Assembly (NCBI GenBank): GCA_001584585.1
Contig: LSYV01000008.1
Span: 356,607 to 420,606 of the forward strand
Length of the DNA stretch: 64,000 bases
Origin: Gonium pectorale
Taxonomy: Eukaryota; Chlorophyta; Chlorophyceae; Chlamydomonadales; Volvocaceae
Reading direction: 5' to 3'
The notes under the pieces are model-generated. The model worked only from the letters and a program-made list of their open reading frames with translations. It was not told where the DNA came from and did no database searches. Each line of letters opens with the position of its first letter. The first letter of the stretch is position 1. The position numbers were made by a program, and so were the translations under genes. Below, piece after piece: positions 12,601 through 24,041 of this stretch.

Positions 12601-15600
12601 CGGGGATGGTGGCGGAAGACGAAGACGAGGAAGGAGGTGCGTGCGTATGCGTATGTATGTGGAATCTGCTGCGCGGGGCTGCTACAGTAGTTTTTCGCCC
12701 GCTCATATTGTAGCTACGCTTGGGGGCACTCTGCCCCTCTCTTCACACTGCGACGTGCGACCGACCAACATGCCTGTCATGTGCAGGCGAGGGCGACGAG
12801 GACGTGCCCGATGGCGGCGGCGGCGGCCGGGTGACTGTTGCAGTGGTGCAGCCCGGAACCTCTGCTGCTGTCGACGCAGCGGCAGCGGCGGCGGCGGCGG
12901 CAGGGGACGCCGCCGCTGGCGGGCCCGCTGCTGAGAGGAGCCGCATGCGTCGCTCCGGTGACGGCTGGGCGGCTGCTGGCAGGGGTGGCGGTGGCGGCGG
13001 CGGTCGCGCCCAGGCCCTTCCGGCGGGCTCACGTGTGGTTTCCATGCGGGAGGGCATCCGGGTGGCCACGGTGGACAATTACCAGGTGCGTACGGCATGG
13101 AAGGGCAACGGCTGCACGGAATCAGCTTCGGTCGCACATGTGTCTTTGACCGGAGTTGCGTGGCAACCACGGTGATCGCCCACCACCCCAAGCAATGCGA
13201 CTCGAAGCTGCTAGGCCGTCCGTCCCCGCCCCATCCCACGCGCCCATCCCCCACCCACCCACCCACCCACCCCAGGGCGAGGAGGCCACCGTCATCCTGC
13301 TCAGCACCGTCCGCAACTCGCCCGAGGGCCACATCGGCTTCCTGCGAATGCGCAACCGCGTCAACGTGATGCTCAGCCGGGCGCGGCACGGCATGGTGGT
13401 GCTGGGCCACGCGCCCAGCCTTCGCGCGGGCGCGGCCCGCTTCGGGGTGCCGATGTGGGGGCAGGTGCTCGACATGATGGACGCGGACGGCTGCGTGGGG
13501 CCCTGCGCCAAGGCACGTGGGCGGGTGGGAAAAGGGGGGGGGTCGGGTTGCCCAGTTCATTTGGCCATCCCGCAGGGTAGTGGGGCGAGAGGCAGGGAGT
13601 CGGGCATTTGGGCGGCTTGGGGAAGCAACAGCCTTTGCGGGGTCGCAAGGAAAGGGCCTGCTACGGTAGCTCAGGCGGCTGCTCAGCTGCCACCAGCACC
13701 ATCCGGTCGATGTGGCCACCACGCATGCTGCTGCACCCGTCTTCCAGGACCCAGATGCTCGGCGAGCCCCCTGCTGGCGTCGTCTGTCGGTTTCCGCCAC
13801 CCCCGTTCCTCGCTCCTCTGCTGTGCGCGCAGGTCAAGTGCGTCAACCACGGCACCGAGATTGAGATCCCGGAGCCGGGCGACTTCCAGCGCCTGGCCGG
13901 CGACGGGGGCTGCCAGCTGCCCTGCAACCAGGCCATGCCGTGCGGCCACACCTGCCCCAGGTGGGCGGGCGTGTGTTGCCCCGACTGGCACGCCAACGAA
14001 GGATTCAGGGATAGAATGATCGTACTTCCTTGGGTTATTGCCGTACTCGCTCGTTTAGGGACTGCGGTAGATAGGCAACCGTGTCGCGTGGTGTTGGCGT
14101 GAGGTGGGTGGGCGGGTGGGCGTGCGTCGTCGCCAGACGCAGAACCGCTGCTCGCACGAGAGGCAAAACGGACAGGGGCTGTCTTTAGGTCTCCAGGTTT
14201 CTGCTGTGTTGTACTCGTTCGGCACTGCGTAGGGATGTACGAGATACGGGCGCGTGTCGTGAGAGGCAATCCCAGCGGTCGGCATGCACTATACGGGAAC
14301 ACCGTGGGGAGGGGCTTGGGGTGTATCGCAGAACACATCCACCCGCATGGGCTGCAAGCCGTACATGCCCTCGCGCCTCGATTGGATCCTGACGTGCGTC
14401 CGTCCAACCACCTGTGCCCCCCATCACGTCTTACCCCCCCCAACCCCACCCCCCGCCCCTGCGCTCGAAGGCGCTGCCACGCCGACGACCGCGCCCACGC
14501 GCACGTGCTGTGCAGCAAGCCCTGCCAGCGGCTGCTGTCGCCGTGCGGCCACGCCTGCGAGCGCACATGCGGGGAGCGCTGCGGCCGCTGCAACCGCCCC
14601 GTCACGGAGCGCTACCAGCTCGAGTGCGGCCACGAGGGGCCGCTGGGCGTGCCTTGCTGGAAGTGAGCGGCGGCGAGCGAGCGCCGCGTGGGGAAAAGGG
14701 AGGGGATGGGACGGGCGGGGACGGGCGGCAGGCATGCATGGCTGGGTTCTTGGGTGGGGAGAACTTGGACGGTGGACGTGCAGCCATGCGGATTCGGTCA
14801 CGTACCGTATTTGTGGAAAAGACCACAGCTATGAGCCTCGCATTCGACAGTCCACAAGTAGCTCATACGCATTTCCCCACCCTCCGCCCTCGTCCCCGCT
14901 CGCTCTCGTCCCGTCCATCCGCCCTGCCCAGGCGCCACGAGGCCGGCGCCCTTCTCTGCTCCGCCCCCGTGGAGGTGCACCTGCCCGCCTGCGGCCACTC
15001 CGTCACCGTGCCCTGCTGCGAGGCGGAGGAGGTGCGGTCGGGCCGGCGGCCCTGCAGCGTGCCCGTGGCGGCGCGCATGCCCGCCTGCGGCCACGTGCTG
15101 CAGGTGCCGTGCGGCGAGCGAGCGGCGCGGGAGGCGGACCCGCTGGGGTGCACCGCGACCTGCGGGGCGCTGCTGGCGGGGTGCGGCCACCGGTGCGGCG
15201 GCAAGTGCGGCGGCTGCATCCGGCGGGTGCTGCACGGCGCGACGCAGGAGCTGATCACGGGTGCGTGCGTGACTGCATGCCGTACGTACGTGTGCACCCG
15301 CGCACATGTGTCGTACGCACCTGCGTATGTGCTGCATGGCAGTGATGGACTAAGATTGGATTCGAACACGGTAAACAAGGAGTAAAGTGCTCAGATAGCA
15401 GCAATGCCCTGGTCCCTTGATTGGCCTACCCGCAACAGGCTTCCTGGAGACCCGCCCTGCGGCCCTGCGTGACGCCTGGCAGCGGCGCATTACCACCCTC
15501 GCCGTCGCCGCAGCCGCACCAGGCGGCGCCGCAGCTGTCAGCGTGACTGCCTGGCTGCGGTTCCTGGAGGACGGCCCCGCTGGCGCCGACAACCGAGCCG

Positions 15601-18600
15601 CCTTCGCGGCTTTCCTGGAGGTACGGGGCCGATACGGGGAGGGACACGATGATTCTTTCACGCACGTTGCCGTAGGCGTTAGTACCGGTAGCAAGATAGG
15701 CGACAGTCGGGTGCGCAGTGGCGAGGAGACTACCGCCTTCTGACTGCATCCGCTCTCCAGTCCGTGACCATTTCCCACCAAGATGTTCTCCCTGTCTCCT
15801 CCCTCCCGTCCCGCCCCGCATACAGGACCGGCTCAAGCCGCCCGCCGCCGACGCGCCCGGCCGCTACGCCGCCCACCACGCGCGCTGCCTGGAGCGCTGC
15901 CGCAAGACGCTGGTCTGCGGCCACGAGTGCGGCGCCGCCTGCCACGGCGCGGCGCCCTGCGGGCCGTGCGGCAGGTCCTGCTGGATCTCGTGCGATCATC
16001 ACAAGTGCGCCCGGCGCTGCGGCGATCCTTGCGTGCCGTGCGCTGAGCGCTGCGTGTGGCGCTGCGAGCACCGCGGCCAGTGCGGCGCGCCCTGCGGCGC
16101 CCCCTGCGACAGGTGGGGTACGTGGCAAACGGCATCGCGTTGTGCGTTTATGTCGTGTGTCGTGGGTTTGTGTCGTGGGTTGTGTGCCGTGTGGCGCATG
16201 ATGGTGGCATGGACGTGACCGCCAGCCTTTCCGGCTGTGGCCGGTGGCGGGTCTGGTTCTAATGCACGTTCGCGGGAGCACCTCACGGCTCACGCTAGAC
16301 ACGCATCGCTTTTCCCGGCCCGCGCCACCCGCCCATTGCCGGCGCCCCCCCCCCGGGACCTCTGCCGTTCCTGTCCACTTGCAACATGGGAGCGAGGCGG
16401 CCGAGCAGCAACGCAATCCCCCGGCCCCCCCTCCCGCATTGCGCCCGCCAGGCTGCCCTGCGATGTGCGCTGCAGCCGCAACCTGGCATGCGGCCACCGC
16501 TGCCCGGGGCTGTGCGGGGAGGCCTGCCCGCCCGCCAAGTACTGCATCGCCCCCGACTGCCTGGGCCACCGCGACGAGCGCGTCCGCGACCAGGTGGGCT
16601 GGGGTGGCTGTGGCCGGGGACGAACCGTCGGTACGAGCGTACGTGTACCGTACATGTTGGCTTAGCGCGTGCGCGCTGGCAGGGCGCTGGCAGGACGCTG
16701 GCAGGGCGGTGGCAGGGCGGCAAAGACAGCTGTTCGGGCAGACGGATCGCGCTCAGACTGCTTGTTTTGTTTTCTGCGGCAGGGTAAGGGACACGTGTGC
16801 GGCTTGAGTGTGGCCTCCGATGCGTGCCCAGCCCTCGTAACATACCGGTAATGGACACCCCACGTACCCAACTTGGGGGCACGCAATCGCCCGCCCCACG
16901 TCATATGCACGTGTGTGCCGCACGCATGGGTGTACCGGTATCCCCCTCAACCCTCCCCTTCCCTTCCCCCTCCCCTCCCCTTCCCCCTCCCCTCCCCGCC
17001 CCGCCCCGCCACGCCACGCCACGCCCCCCTCACCCCCCCAACACACACACATGTGCGCAGGTGGTGGACCAGGTGATGCTGCGGACCTTCTCTGAGCTGA
17101 CCCCCAGTGACGTGGACGAGGACCCCCTGGTGGTGCTGCCGTGCGGCCACGCCTTCCTCACATCCACTCTGGACGGGATGCTGGAGCTGGAGGGGTGAGG
17201 GTGGGGAGCGGGATGTACAAAAGGGGTCGGAGAAAAGGGGAGGGACAGAGTTGCGAGGTTTGCGGGTTGTGGTCACGGCGGGCCGGGGCGAGGTTGGTAC
17301 AGCGGTGGGGATGTTGGCTGTCCCATGGGTCGGCCCTCGACCATCGCCCGCCCATCCACCAGCCTGGTTATCTTCCATTTTGGGGATTCGTCAGGCCGCA
17401 CGTTTCCCCTTCCTNNNNNNNNNNNNNNNNNNNNNNNNNNNNNNNNNNNNNNNNNNNNNNNNNNNNNNNNNNNNNNNNNNNNNNNNNNNNNNNNNNNNNN
17501 NNNNNNNNNNNNNNNNNNNNNNNNNNNNNNNNNNNNNNNNNNNNNNNNNNNNNNNNNNNNNNNNNNNNNNNNNNNNNNNNNNNNNNNNNNNNNNNNNNNN
17601 NNNNNNNNNNNNNNNNNNNNNNNNNNNNNNNNNNNNNNNNNNNNNNNNNNNNNNNNNNNNNNNNNNACGTATTTCCGCCCCCGACGGGACCGTGCCGTTT
17701 TCGTAAACGTTTCGAGGGGTGCTGCCAGTGGCGCAAAACGAAAACCGAATCATCACACACACAAGCACCTGATACTTCACCGCCCATCAGGATCACCTCG
17801 AAACCGATGATTATAAATCGAAAATGAGCATCTGGGCACACATCCAAGTAGGGGCCTTGTGAGATGTTGCCGCGGCCGTCCATGATTGGCGGCAGATGGG
17901 ATCGGACCCGTACGTTTTGGGCTGTTTGCGGACCCTGGAATTCGTGTGGCTGACGACGATACGTGGCCTATCAGAACCTCATTTTTCTCAAGTCCGGGTC
18001 AAGTTTGCCCTCTCATTTTTCGTAAATCATGTCCACAACAAGGGGTGTTTTTCGAAAAAACGTTTAAGATAACCAGGCTGCCATCCACCCACCCGCCCTG
18101 CCAGGTTTTACCGGCGCGACCCTGCCACCGGCTCCTGGCTGCACCCGCTGCCGCTGGCGGACCGGCAGCCCAAGCGGGCCTGCCCCACCTGCAGGTGCGT
18201 CAGTCCCCGCTGGCATCCGCCCCAACGCCCCACCGCCCCAACGCCCCACCTGGCATGCATCGATTGGCATGCATGAATGCAGGGCGGATGACAGACAGCA
18301 GAGCGATCACAGTACAATTTATACATAGGAGTTGTGCCGTCCAGGCTGCGTGGCACGAACTCCAGCAACGACTCCACCCGCAGCACGCAGGGAATAACAT
18401 CCATGAAATAATGACGGGTGTGTCACCCCCCTTCGTGGTATTTAGGGGACGGGGGGCCCGTCACCGAGCACGCGGGGCACCGAAGGCGAAACGTGAGCAC
18501 GGCTGTCTGCGCTGCCGTCAACGTACTCGATCGACCCCCTCCGCCCGCGCCTCTCTCACCGCGCCCGGCCCTCCCCATCCATCCAGCCCTACCCCGCGCC

Positions 18601-21600
18601 CCGCTTCCCTGCCTGACCCGCCCTCCCCACTTACGGTACGCCCGCCAGGCAGCCCATCAACGGCGTGCGGCGCTACGGGCGGCCCATAAACCAGGCCTCC
18701 CTGGAGCTGGTGCAGCGTAAGCACATGCACACGTGGGCCGCCAAGTTGGCGGCGGCGGAGGCACGACTGCGGCAGCTGGAGCAGGCGCTGGCGGCGACGG
18801 CGGAGGGGGGCCCCGCCGGCGGCGGCGGCGGCCGTCCCGCTGCAGCGCAGACGGGTCTGGAGAAGCGGCTCCGCTTTGCGGCCGAGCGGGCGGGCGGCGA
18901 CCCGTTCCGTCTGGCGCAGGGCGCGCTGGACCCGGTGTGGGAGATGCAGGCGGCGGCCATGGGCGTCGTGCAGGCGTTCTGGGAGGTGTGCGACGCGTAC
19001 ACCAGGTGGGTGGAAAGGAGTGTCGGGTATCACACGATTGCTCCACGAGTGGGCGACGTTGGTTACTGCGGTAGGCGAGCTTGGTAATTCGCTAACGACA
19101 GTGTGTCTCCTTGTTTGACATCCTCCTTTACCATGAGGCGGGAATACCCACCATACAGTGGAATTCGCTTGAAGTCGTTCCGCCCGCGCCGCTCGAGCAT
19201 TCGTTCCTTGTGTGCCCGCTCGTATCGAAGCCCGCCCAAGCAGCGCGTCTACAAGGCCGCTCTGGCGACGCTGCAGCGAGCGCAGGAAGAGGCGGACGCG
19301 GATGCGGATGCGCTGCGGGATGCGCTGGCCGCGGGCACCGCGGGCGCCGGGGAGGAGGCCGCCGCAGCGGCGGCGGCGGCGGCGGACGCGGGCAGCAGAC
19401 CTGGCGCCAGCGGCAGCGGCGGCCGCCCTCCCGGCGGCCGGCCGGCGGCTGCTCGGCTGCTTGTGGCGCAGATGGACCTGGACAACCTGCGGCCCGACAC
19501 CACGCAGCTGTGCCGGGCCTGGGTGGGCGAGCTGGGGTGCGCCCGAGTACACGTGGTGGCCGCGGCGGCAGGTGGGCGAGGCGGGGCGGGGCCAAAATTC
19601 TTGGGGCTGCTGTGAGTCTTGTCAGTTGGTAAAGAGTTGGGGCACCCCGCGGCCATTGGCAGGGTGGGGGGGCATGCAGCGGGGCCACGGTGTGTTGCAA
19701 CAGGAGCCGCTTGCTGCTGGTTCAGGTTTACGTTCTAAATTCTGTGCCTGCGTGTCCCACGCACGGGACTTCGGCTGCTCCCGCCCACCCTCGTCCACGC
19801 GCGCCGCAGCCACCCTTGCCGGGCGAGTGTCTGGCGGCTGGCGGCGCTGTGTCCCTTCACGCGCGTACAGATCTTCCGAAAGAGCGCGCTGATGCGCAGA
19901 CCAACTTCCCTTTTGCGGTGCCATACGATGCCATGCTATGGCATGTGCAATCGTTCCGCTCTTCGCCGCACACCGCTGAACCCCACCGCCTCTGCGCCCT
20001 TCCGCCAGGTGTCGCCCATGCTGTCAAGCTTCTGCGGCAGCTGATGGCGGCCAGGGGCAGGGGCCGGCTGGGTGGGCCGGCGCCGCAGCGCGTGCGGCAG
20101 GCGGGCATGGCCCTGCAGTTCCAGGTGCGTGCGAGGTTGCTCCGGGCAGTACTGGAGTATCTTACCGCAACACAGTGCTGTAGCAAGGCGTTATGGTCGT
20201 GCGGGCGACCTTACCTGTCGCTTCAGACTTCACGTGGCTTATCGTACGTGACGCCAGCAGTCGAGTACCCCCTGGACCCTGCTGTGCCTAGTTCGCGTTA
20301 ATAGCTTAGGAAGGGCGCCTTCGTGCGTCTATCTGTACCCTCATTGTGCGACGGGTCTCCCCACTGTAACCGACAACTGATTGGCTGTACCTGCACATGT
20401 GCCGCCCTAAGCATCGCTTGCCTTCGATCCTCCAGCGGCTGCGTTTGCATGCGTTACATACATTTTCATATTTTCAAAAGGCCAATAAATGCGCACGTGC
20501 ATGCGGTGCGTTTGCCCTGGCTCCGACGCGCAGGCCACCCAGCTGCTGACCAGGGGCCTGGAGACGTGCTCGCACTTCCTGGCCAGCCGGCAGCCCGCGT
20601 GGCGGTCTGCGGCGGTGGCCGGCTCCAGCTTCAACGGCGCATTTGCGCTGAGCGCCGCCGCCATGCGGGTGGGGCTGGCGCAGGTGGAGCTGATCCGGGC
20701 GGCGCAGACCGGCGACAGCCCGGGCGCGGGGGCTGCGGTCGAGCTGCCTGGGGTGGATCCCCGGGAGCTGCGGACCATGCGGGAGGCCGCGATGGAGCAG
20801 GTGCGCGTGAAGAAGTGAAGCGGGGCCTGCCTGCGTTTGCTCGGTTGCAGCGGGCGTCCGGTGTTGGTACCAGCTGCCTTGCTCGGCAGCCAGGTATGAT
20901 GCATGTATGTCGGGCGTGTTAGGATGCCAGATTCTGCGTACATTTGACCTTGAGGCCTTTGCGCTTTTGCACATGCCGTACACCGTACACCTACCGTGCA
21001 CAGCACGGACATGGCGCCCTCTGCATCGAACGCACTGCGCCCATACGCATCGGCAGCAGGCTAGGTGTGGCCTTTTATGCGAGGCCTGCATTCGTTCGCC
21101 CGATGCTGCTGCAGATCCGTGCCGAGGGCGAGGCGGCGCGGGAGCTGTACCACGGCCCGAGCGGCTTCGGGGTCCAGGGCCGGGAGAACACGCACTATGC
21201 GGCTATTGAAGAGTTGCTGGAGCAGCTGGAGAAGCTGAACCAGGTATGTGTGGAGCCAGGTCCCCGACGGAAGCCACGGACGGTAAAAGGTATGGGCACC
21301 CATGGCTCGATGTGCATACTTGCACGTTTTTGGCAGATCGGCTCTGATGGGCGCCCGACCCGCCAGCTTCCCGCACCTGCCTGTCCAGGCGGCCGCTTCC
21401 ACATGTCAAGTTTCGTACGTGTGTTTTACGTGGATGATGTACATCCATCTGGCCGTACTGCCGTATGCAGACGACCGACATCGCGGACGTACTGATGGCG
21501 CTGAGCGCGGTAGCGACGCGGGAGTACGGCGGCGGCGCCGACGCCATGGCGTGGCTGAGCGGCCACCTGTACAGGTCCGGCACGTGCCCTCGCTCCACGC

Positions 21601-22075
21601 TCGACTTGCCGTATGAGGAGGTGCAATCGTACGGAAGACAGGATGCATGCTGCCGTAACTGTCAGCGACAATCCGACAAAGCTCCTGGTCCTCCGCACGT
21701 GCATGGAGGAATGGCGTGTGTGTCTACGCCGCGAAAGGCAACCTCGCTATTGAAAACCCAGCGAACACGCGCGGGGCCACTTATGATTCCAAGTCATGCC
21801 GCCGCCCTTGCTTCCTGCCAACGGAAAAAAACGTCGGCGTCAGGCAACGAGCGAGTCTTGCCTTTGCCGCCCTCCGCTCCGCAACCGCCCACCGCAGCTG
21901 CCCCAACGGCCATCTGTACACCATCGGCGAGTGCGGCGGCGCCATGCAGGCGTCCACCTGCCCCGAGTGCGGCGCCGTCATCGGCGGCGGTGGGCACCAA
22001 CTGGCGGGGGGCAACACCCGGGCCAGCCAGGCGCTGGCGCAGCTGCAGGCGCTGGCGCAGCAGGAGCGGCGCTGA
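643..22075 (+). CDS. ZNFX1/NFX1-type helicase with CCCH, NFX1 and RZ zinc fingers (39 exons, 2,855 aa)
   Basis: Exons: 643-945, 1262-1486, 1797-2030, 2386-2781, 2984-3110, 3395-3515, 3939-4262, 4602-4880, 5313-5448, 5798-6048, 6314-6474, 6767-6958, 7266-7441, 7821-7930, 8240-8643, 9055-9769, 10063-10231, 10342-10452, 10681-10829, 11040-11144, 11848-12062, 12484-12636, 12787-13085, 13276-13512, 13833-13960, 14471-14662, 14932-15260, 15439-15620, 15826-16112, 16452-16593, 17061-17194, 18105-18194, 18649-19005, 19231-19571, 20009-20124, 20534-20800, 21115-21243, 21471-21574, 21898-22075. Phases agree throughout. A CCCH finger uses C28, C36, C42 and H46. The SF1 core has GPPGTGKT (848-855, split by an intron), [15 protein letters not shown] (1482-1488), [26 protein letters not shown] and NVMLSRAR. 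Cys-rich NFX1-type fingers span about 1865-2284, a RING-like part about 2285-2360, and an RZ-type finger about 2797-2825 (CPNGH, GECGG, CPECG). Exon 16 adds an acidic and Ala/Gln-rich insert before motif II. ZNFX1 relatives act in antiviral RNA sensing and in small-RNA inheritance; the role here is inferred. The exon 7/8 junction and the exon 17 start are the least certain parts. Confidence 0.9.
3561..3635. repeat. 10-bp minisatellite in intron 6 of the ZNFX1-like gene
   Basis: The unit GGTTGGGCCG is repeated seven times without error from 3561 to 3630, followed by a partial unit. It lies inside the intron between exons ending at 3515 and starting at 3939, so it does not alter the protein. 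Confidence 0.9.
16947..17006. repeat. Homopyrimidine tract in intron 30 of the ZNFX1-like gene
   Basis: A nearly unbroken C/T run built from CCCTCCCC and CCTTCCC blocks lies just upstream of the 3' splice site at 17060. Its length and quasi-mirror symmetry are greater than an ordinary polypyrimidine tract needs. Confidence 0.6.
17360..18080. mobile_element. hAT-like MITE, copy 1, in intron 31 of the ZNFX1-like gene
   Basis: The left end begins CAGCCTGGTTATCTT and the right end finishes with the exact inverse, AAGATAACCAGGCTG, giving 15-bp terminal inverted repeats. Perfect 8-bp target duplications, CCATCCAC, flank it at 17352-17359 and 18081-18088. An 8-bp duplication and CA...TG ends fit the hAT superfamily. 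Known sequence is about 469 bases; the rest is the N gap. Non-gap parts match the copy at 23537 at about 95 percent by eye. No transposase is visible, so it is non-autonomous. It lies between exons ending at 17194 and starting at 18105, leaving the coding sequence intact. Confidence 0.85.
17415..17666. other. Assembly gap (252 N)
   Basis: A run of N inside MITE copy 1. The corresponding stretch in the complete copy at 23537 is only about 30 bases long, so 252 is either a nominal gap size or hides extra sequence in this copy. Confidence 0.99.
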
Positions 22076-23536
22076 CGGCTCCCGGCAGCTGGTCCATGAG
22101 GGATGGTAACGAGGGCTCCTTGACGGACGGACCCATGGGTCGCGCAGCAAGCGCCACTGCGGGGGCCTCACGCGCCGTGGTGCTGGTCGTCGGCCCTGCG
22201 GCAATGGCGACTGGGGAAGCCGCCGGGTGGCCGGTGGCCGTGGCGGCGCGTCGCAGGGGCTGGTGAAGTGCGTTTGCTGTTGCGTGGGGAGTGATGTCGC
22301 GTCGTTGCAAATAGCGTGCTGGCAGGCAAGAATTCCAAGCGCTGGGAGAGCCGCACCCGGGAGCACCCTGCCGAGCGCACCCACCGCCACTTGTGCTTAG
22401 GGTGGAACAACTGGAGGCAAATGAATTGTATTCATTTCGCTGAACGGCACGCACGGCCGCCTTTGTGGCCTTGGTCTTGGCCTGTTGATGAGCGGGCGGG
22501 CGGCGCGACGGCGCACGGCTGCCTGGGCGGCTGGTATCAGGGCGGGCGGCGGGCTGCCCGTGTTACCGCGCTAGTTATAGCTTATAGCCAAGCTTTATTC
22601 GTGGGCGGAAGGCAACTGCGTGTGCACAAGTCGCTGTTGCAGACGGTCAAAGGACGAGGAATGGGACGGAGCAGGAAGGGGATCTGATCCGCATTTGGCA
22701 GCGCAGCGCCTAGTGGCGCGACGTGCATTGCCAAAGTGCTACTTTGTGCTGCTGCTGTTGGGTTTCATGGGCTTAGGTACCGCCTTGGATCACCGTGCAA
22801 CGATGACTAGGCAGGAAATGGCATTGTATGCGTCATTTGTGTAAGTTGTTGTTGGCATACCGATGTGGGAAACGGGGCACGTCCCCGTGGCAGCAAAGCA
22901 ACAAGCGCTAGATAGGGCTTCGTCCTGGCAGGGCGGGCGACAGATTCTGCCCGCAGGGCAGGCTCCGCCGAAAGAACCGTGGCTCTCCCGTGACCGATTC
23001 AATCGTCCAGCGAAGGATTCGCAGAGAAGATAACTCATGCAGCTGACGCTGGAAGCTCCTGACTATTGGCCCACGTACGTGCCCCGCCCGCCCGACAACG
23101 GGTCGCCCGTTCAGCTCCCATGAGCGCACGTGCGCATTGCTGCCCGCACCCGCACTTCCCTCTTCCAATCGGTCCATCCAGCAGCGGCATGCGACGTACG
23201 TGTTGATTGGTGAAACCTAAAAACACGATTTCTTTTACCTCCGGGGCACTGACTTTGCTGAGACCGCGCCCGGGTCGCTCGATAGTCTGCAGTTTGCCAT
23301 GCTCTCGGATTGTTGATGTCCACCGCGGCCACCGTCATACCTGTCAGTGTGTGCGGGGCGCACCAAATGCGTGGCTAGCTCTGGACTACCATCCTAAGCC
23401 ACTCACGCACTGCGCCGTTACACCTACCCCTCACACGCTGACAGGTGCCCAGCCGACATTGTTCTCTGCCACCGGGTTGATAGTTTTTACCAACCCCGTG
23501 CCGGCAATCAACCGTAACGATAATGTGTAAAAAGGG
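22076..23536. other. 3' flank of the ZNFX1-like gene and intergenic sequence
   Basis: No gene is supported. The sequence immediately after the stop is probably 3' UTR. Downstream to 23536 I see only short unconvincing open frames and moderately lower GC. Confidence 0.5.
22840..22844 (+). terminator. Candidate TGTAA poly(A) signal of the ZNFX1-like gene
   Basis: TGTAA lies about 765 bases after the stop at 22075 and is the first such pentamer I found downstream. That 3' UTR length is acceptable for a chlamydomonad gene. The assignment rests only on motif and position. Confidence 0.4.
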
Positions 23537-24033
23537 CAGCCTGGTTATCTTCCATTTTGGGGATTCGTCAGGCCGCACGTTTCCCCTTCCTCCGGAGGCC
23601 ACGAAATTCGTTTGGCTGGGGACGAATTTGCCCCCACGGGACCGTGCCGTTTTCGTAAACGTTTCGAGGGGTGCTGCCAGTGGTGCAAAACGAAAACCGA
23701 ATCATCACGCACGTAAGCACCTAATACTTCACCGCCCATCAGGATCACCACGAAACCGATGTTAATGAATCGGAACTGAGCACCTGGGCACACATCCAAG
23801 TAGGGGCCTTGTGAGATGTTGCCGCGGCCGTCCACGATTGGCGGCAGATGGGATCGGACCCGTACGTTTTGGGCTGTTTGCGGACCCTGGAATTCGTGTG
23901 GCTGACGACGATACGTGGCCTATCAGAACCTCATTTTTCTCAAGTCCGGGTCAAGTTTGCCCTCTCATTTTTCGTAAATCATGTCCACAACAAGGGGTGT
24001 TTTTCGAAAAAACGTTTTAAGATAACCAGGCTG
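23537..24033. mobile_element. hAT-like MITE, copy 2 (complete, 497 bp)
   Basis: It has the same 15-bp inverted termini as copy 1 (CAGCCTGGTTATCTT and its complement). Perfect 8-bp target duplications, AAAAAGGG, lie at 23529-23536 and 24034-24041. The body is A/T-richer than the genes around it. A 96-codon minus-strand frame (23835-23545) is also open in copy 1, but it resembles no transposase and may be chance. This copy sits between genes. Confidence 0.88.
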
Positions 24034-24041
24034 AAAAAGGG

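Noticed and set aside
23545..23835. A 96-residue protein encoded by the MITE
   Set aside because: It is open in both copies but resembles no transposase. Two young copies would share any frame by descent, so constraint is not shown.
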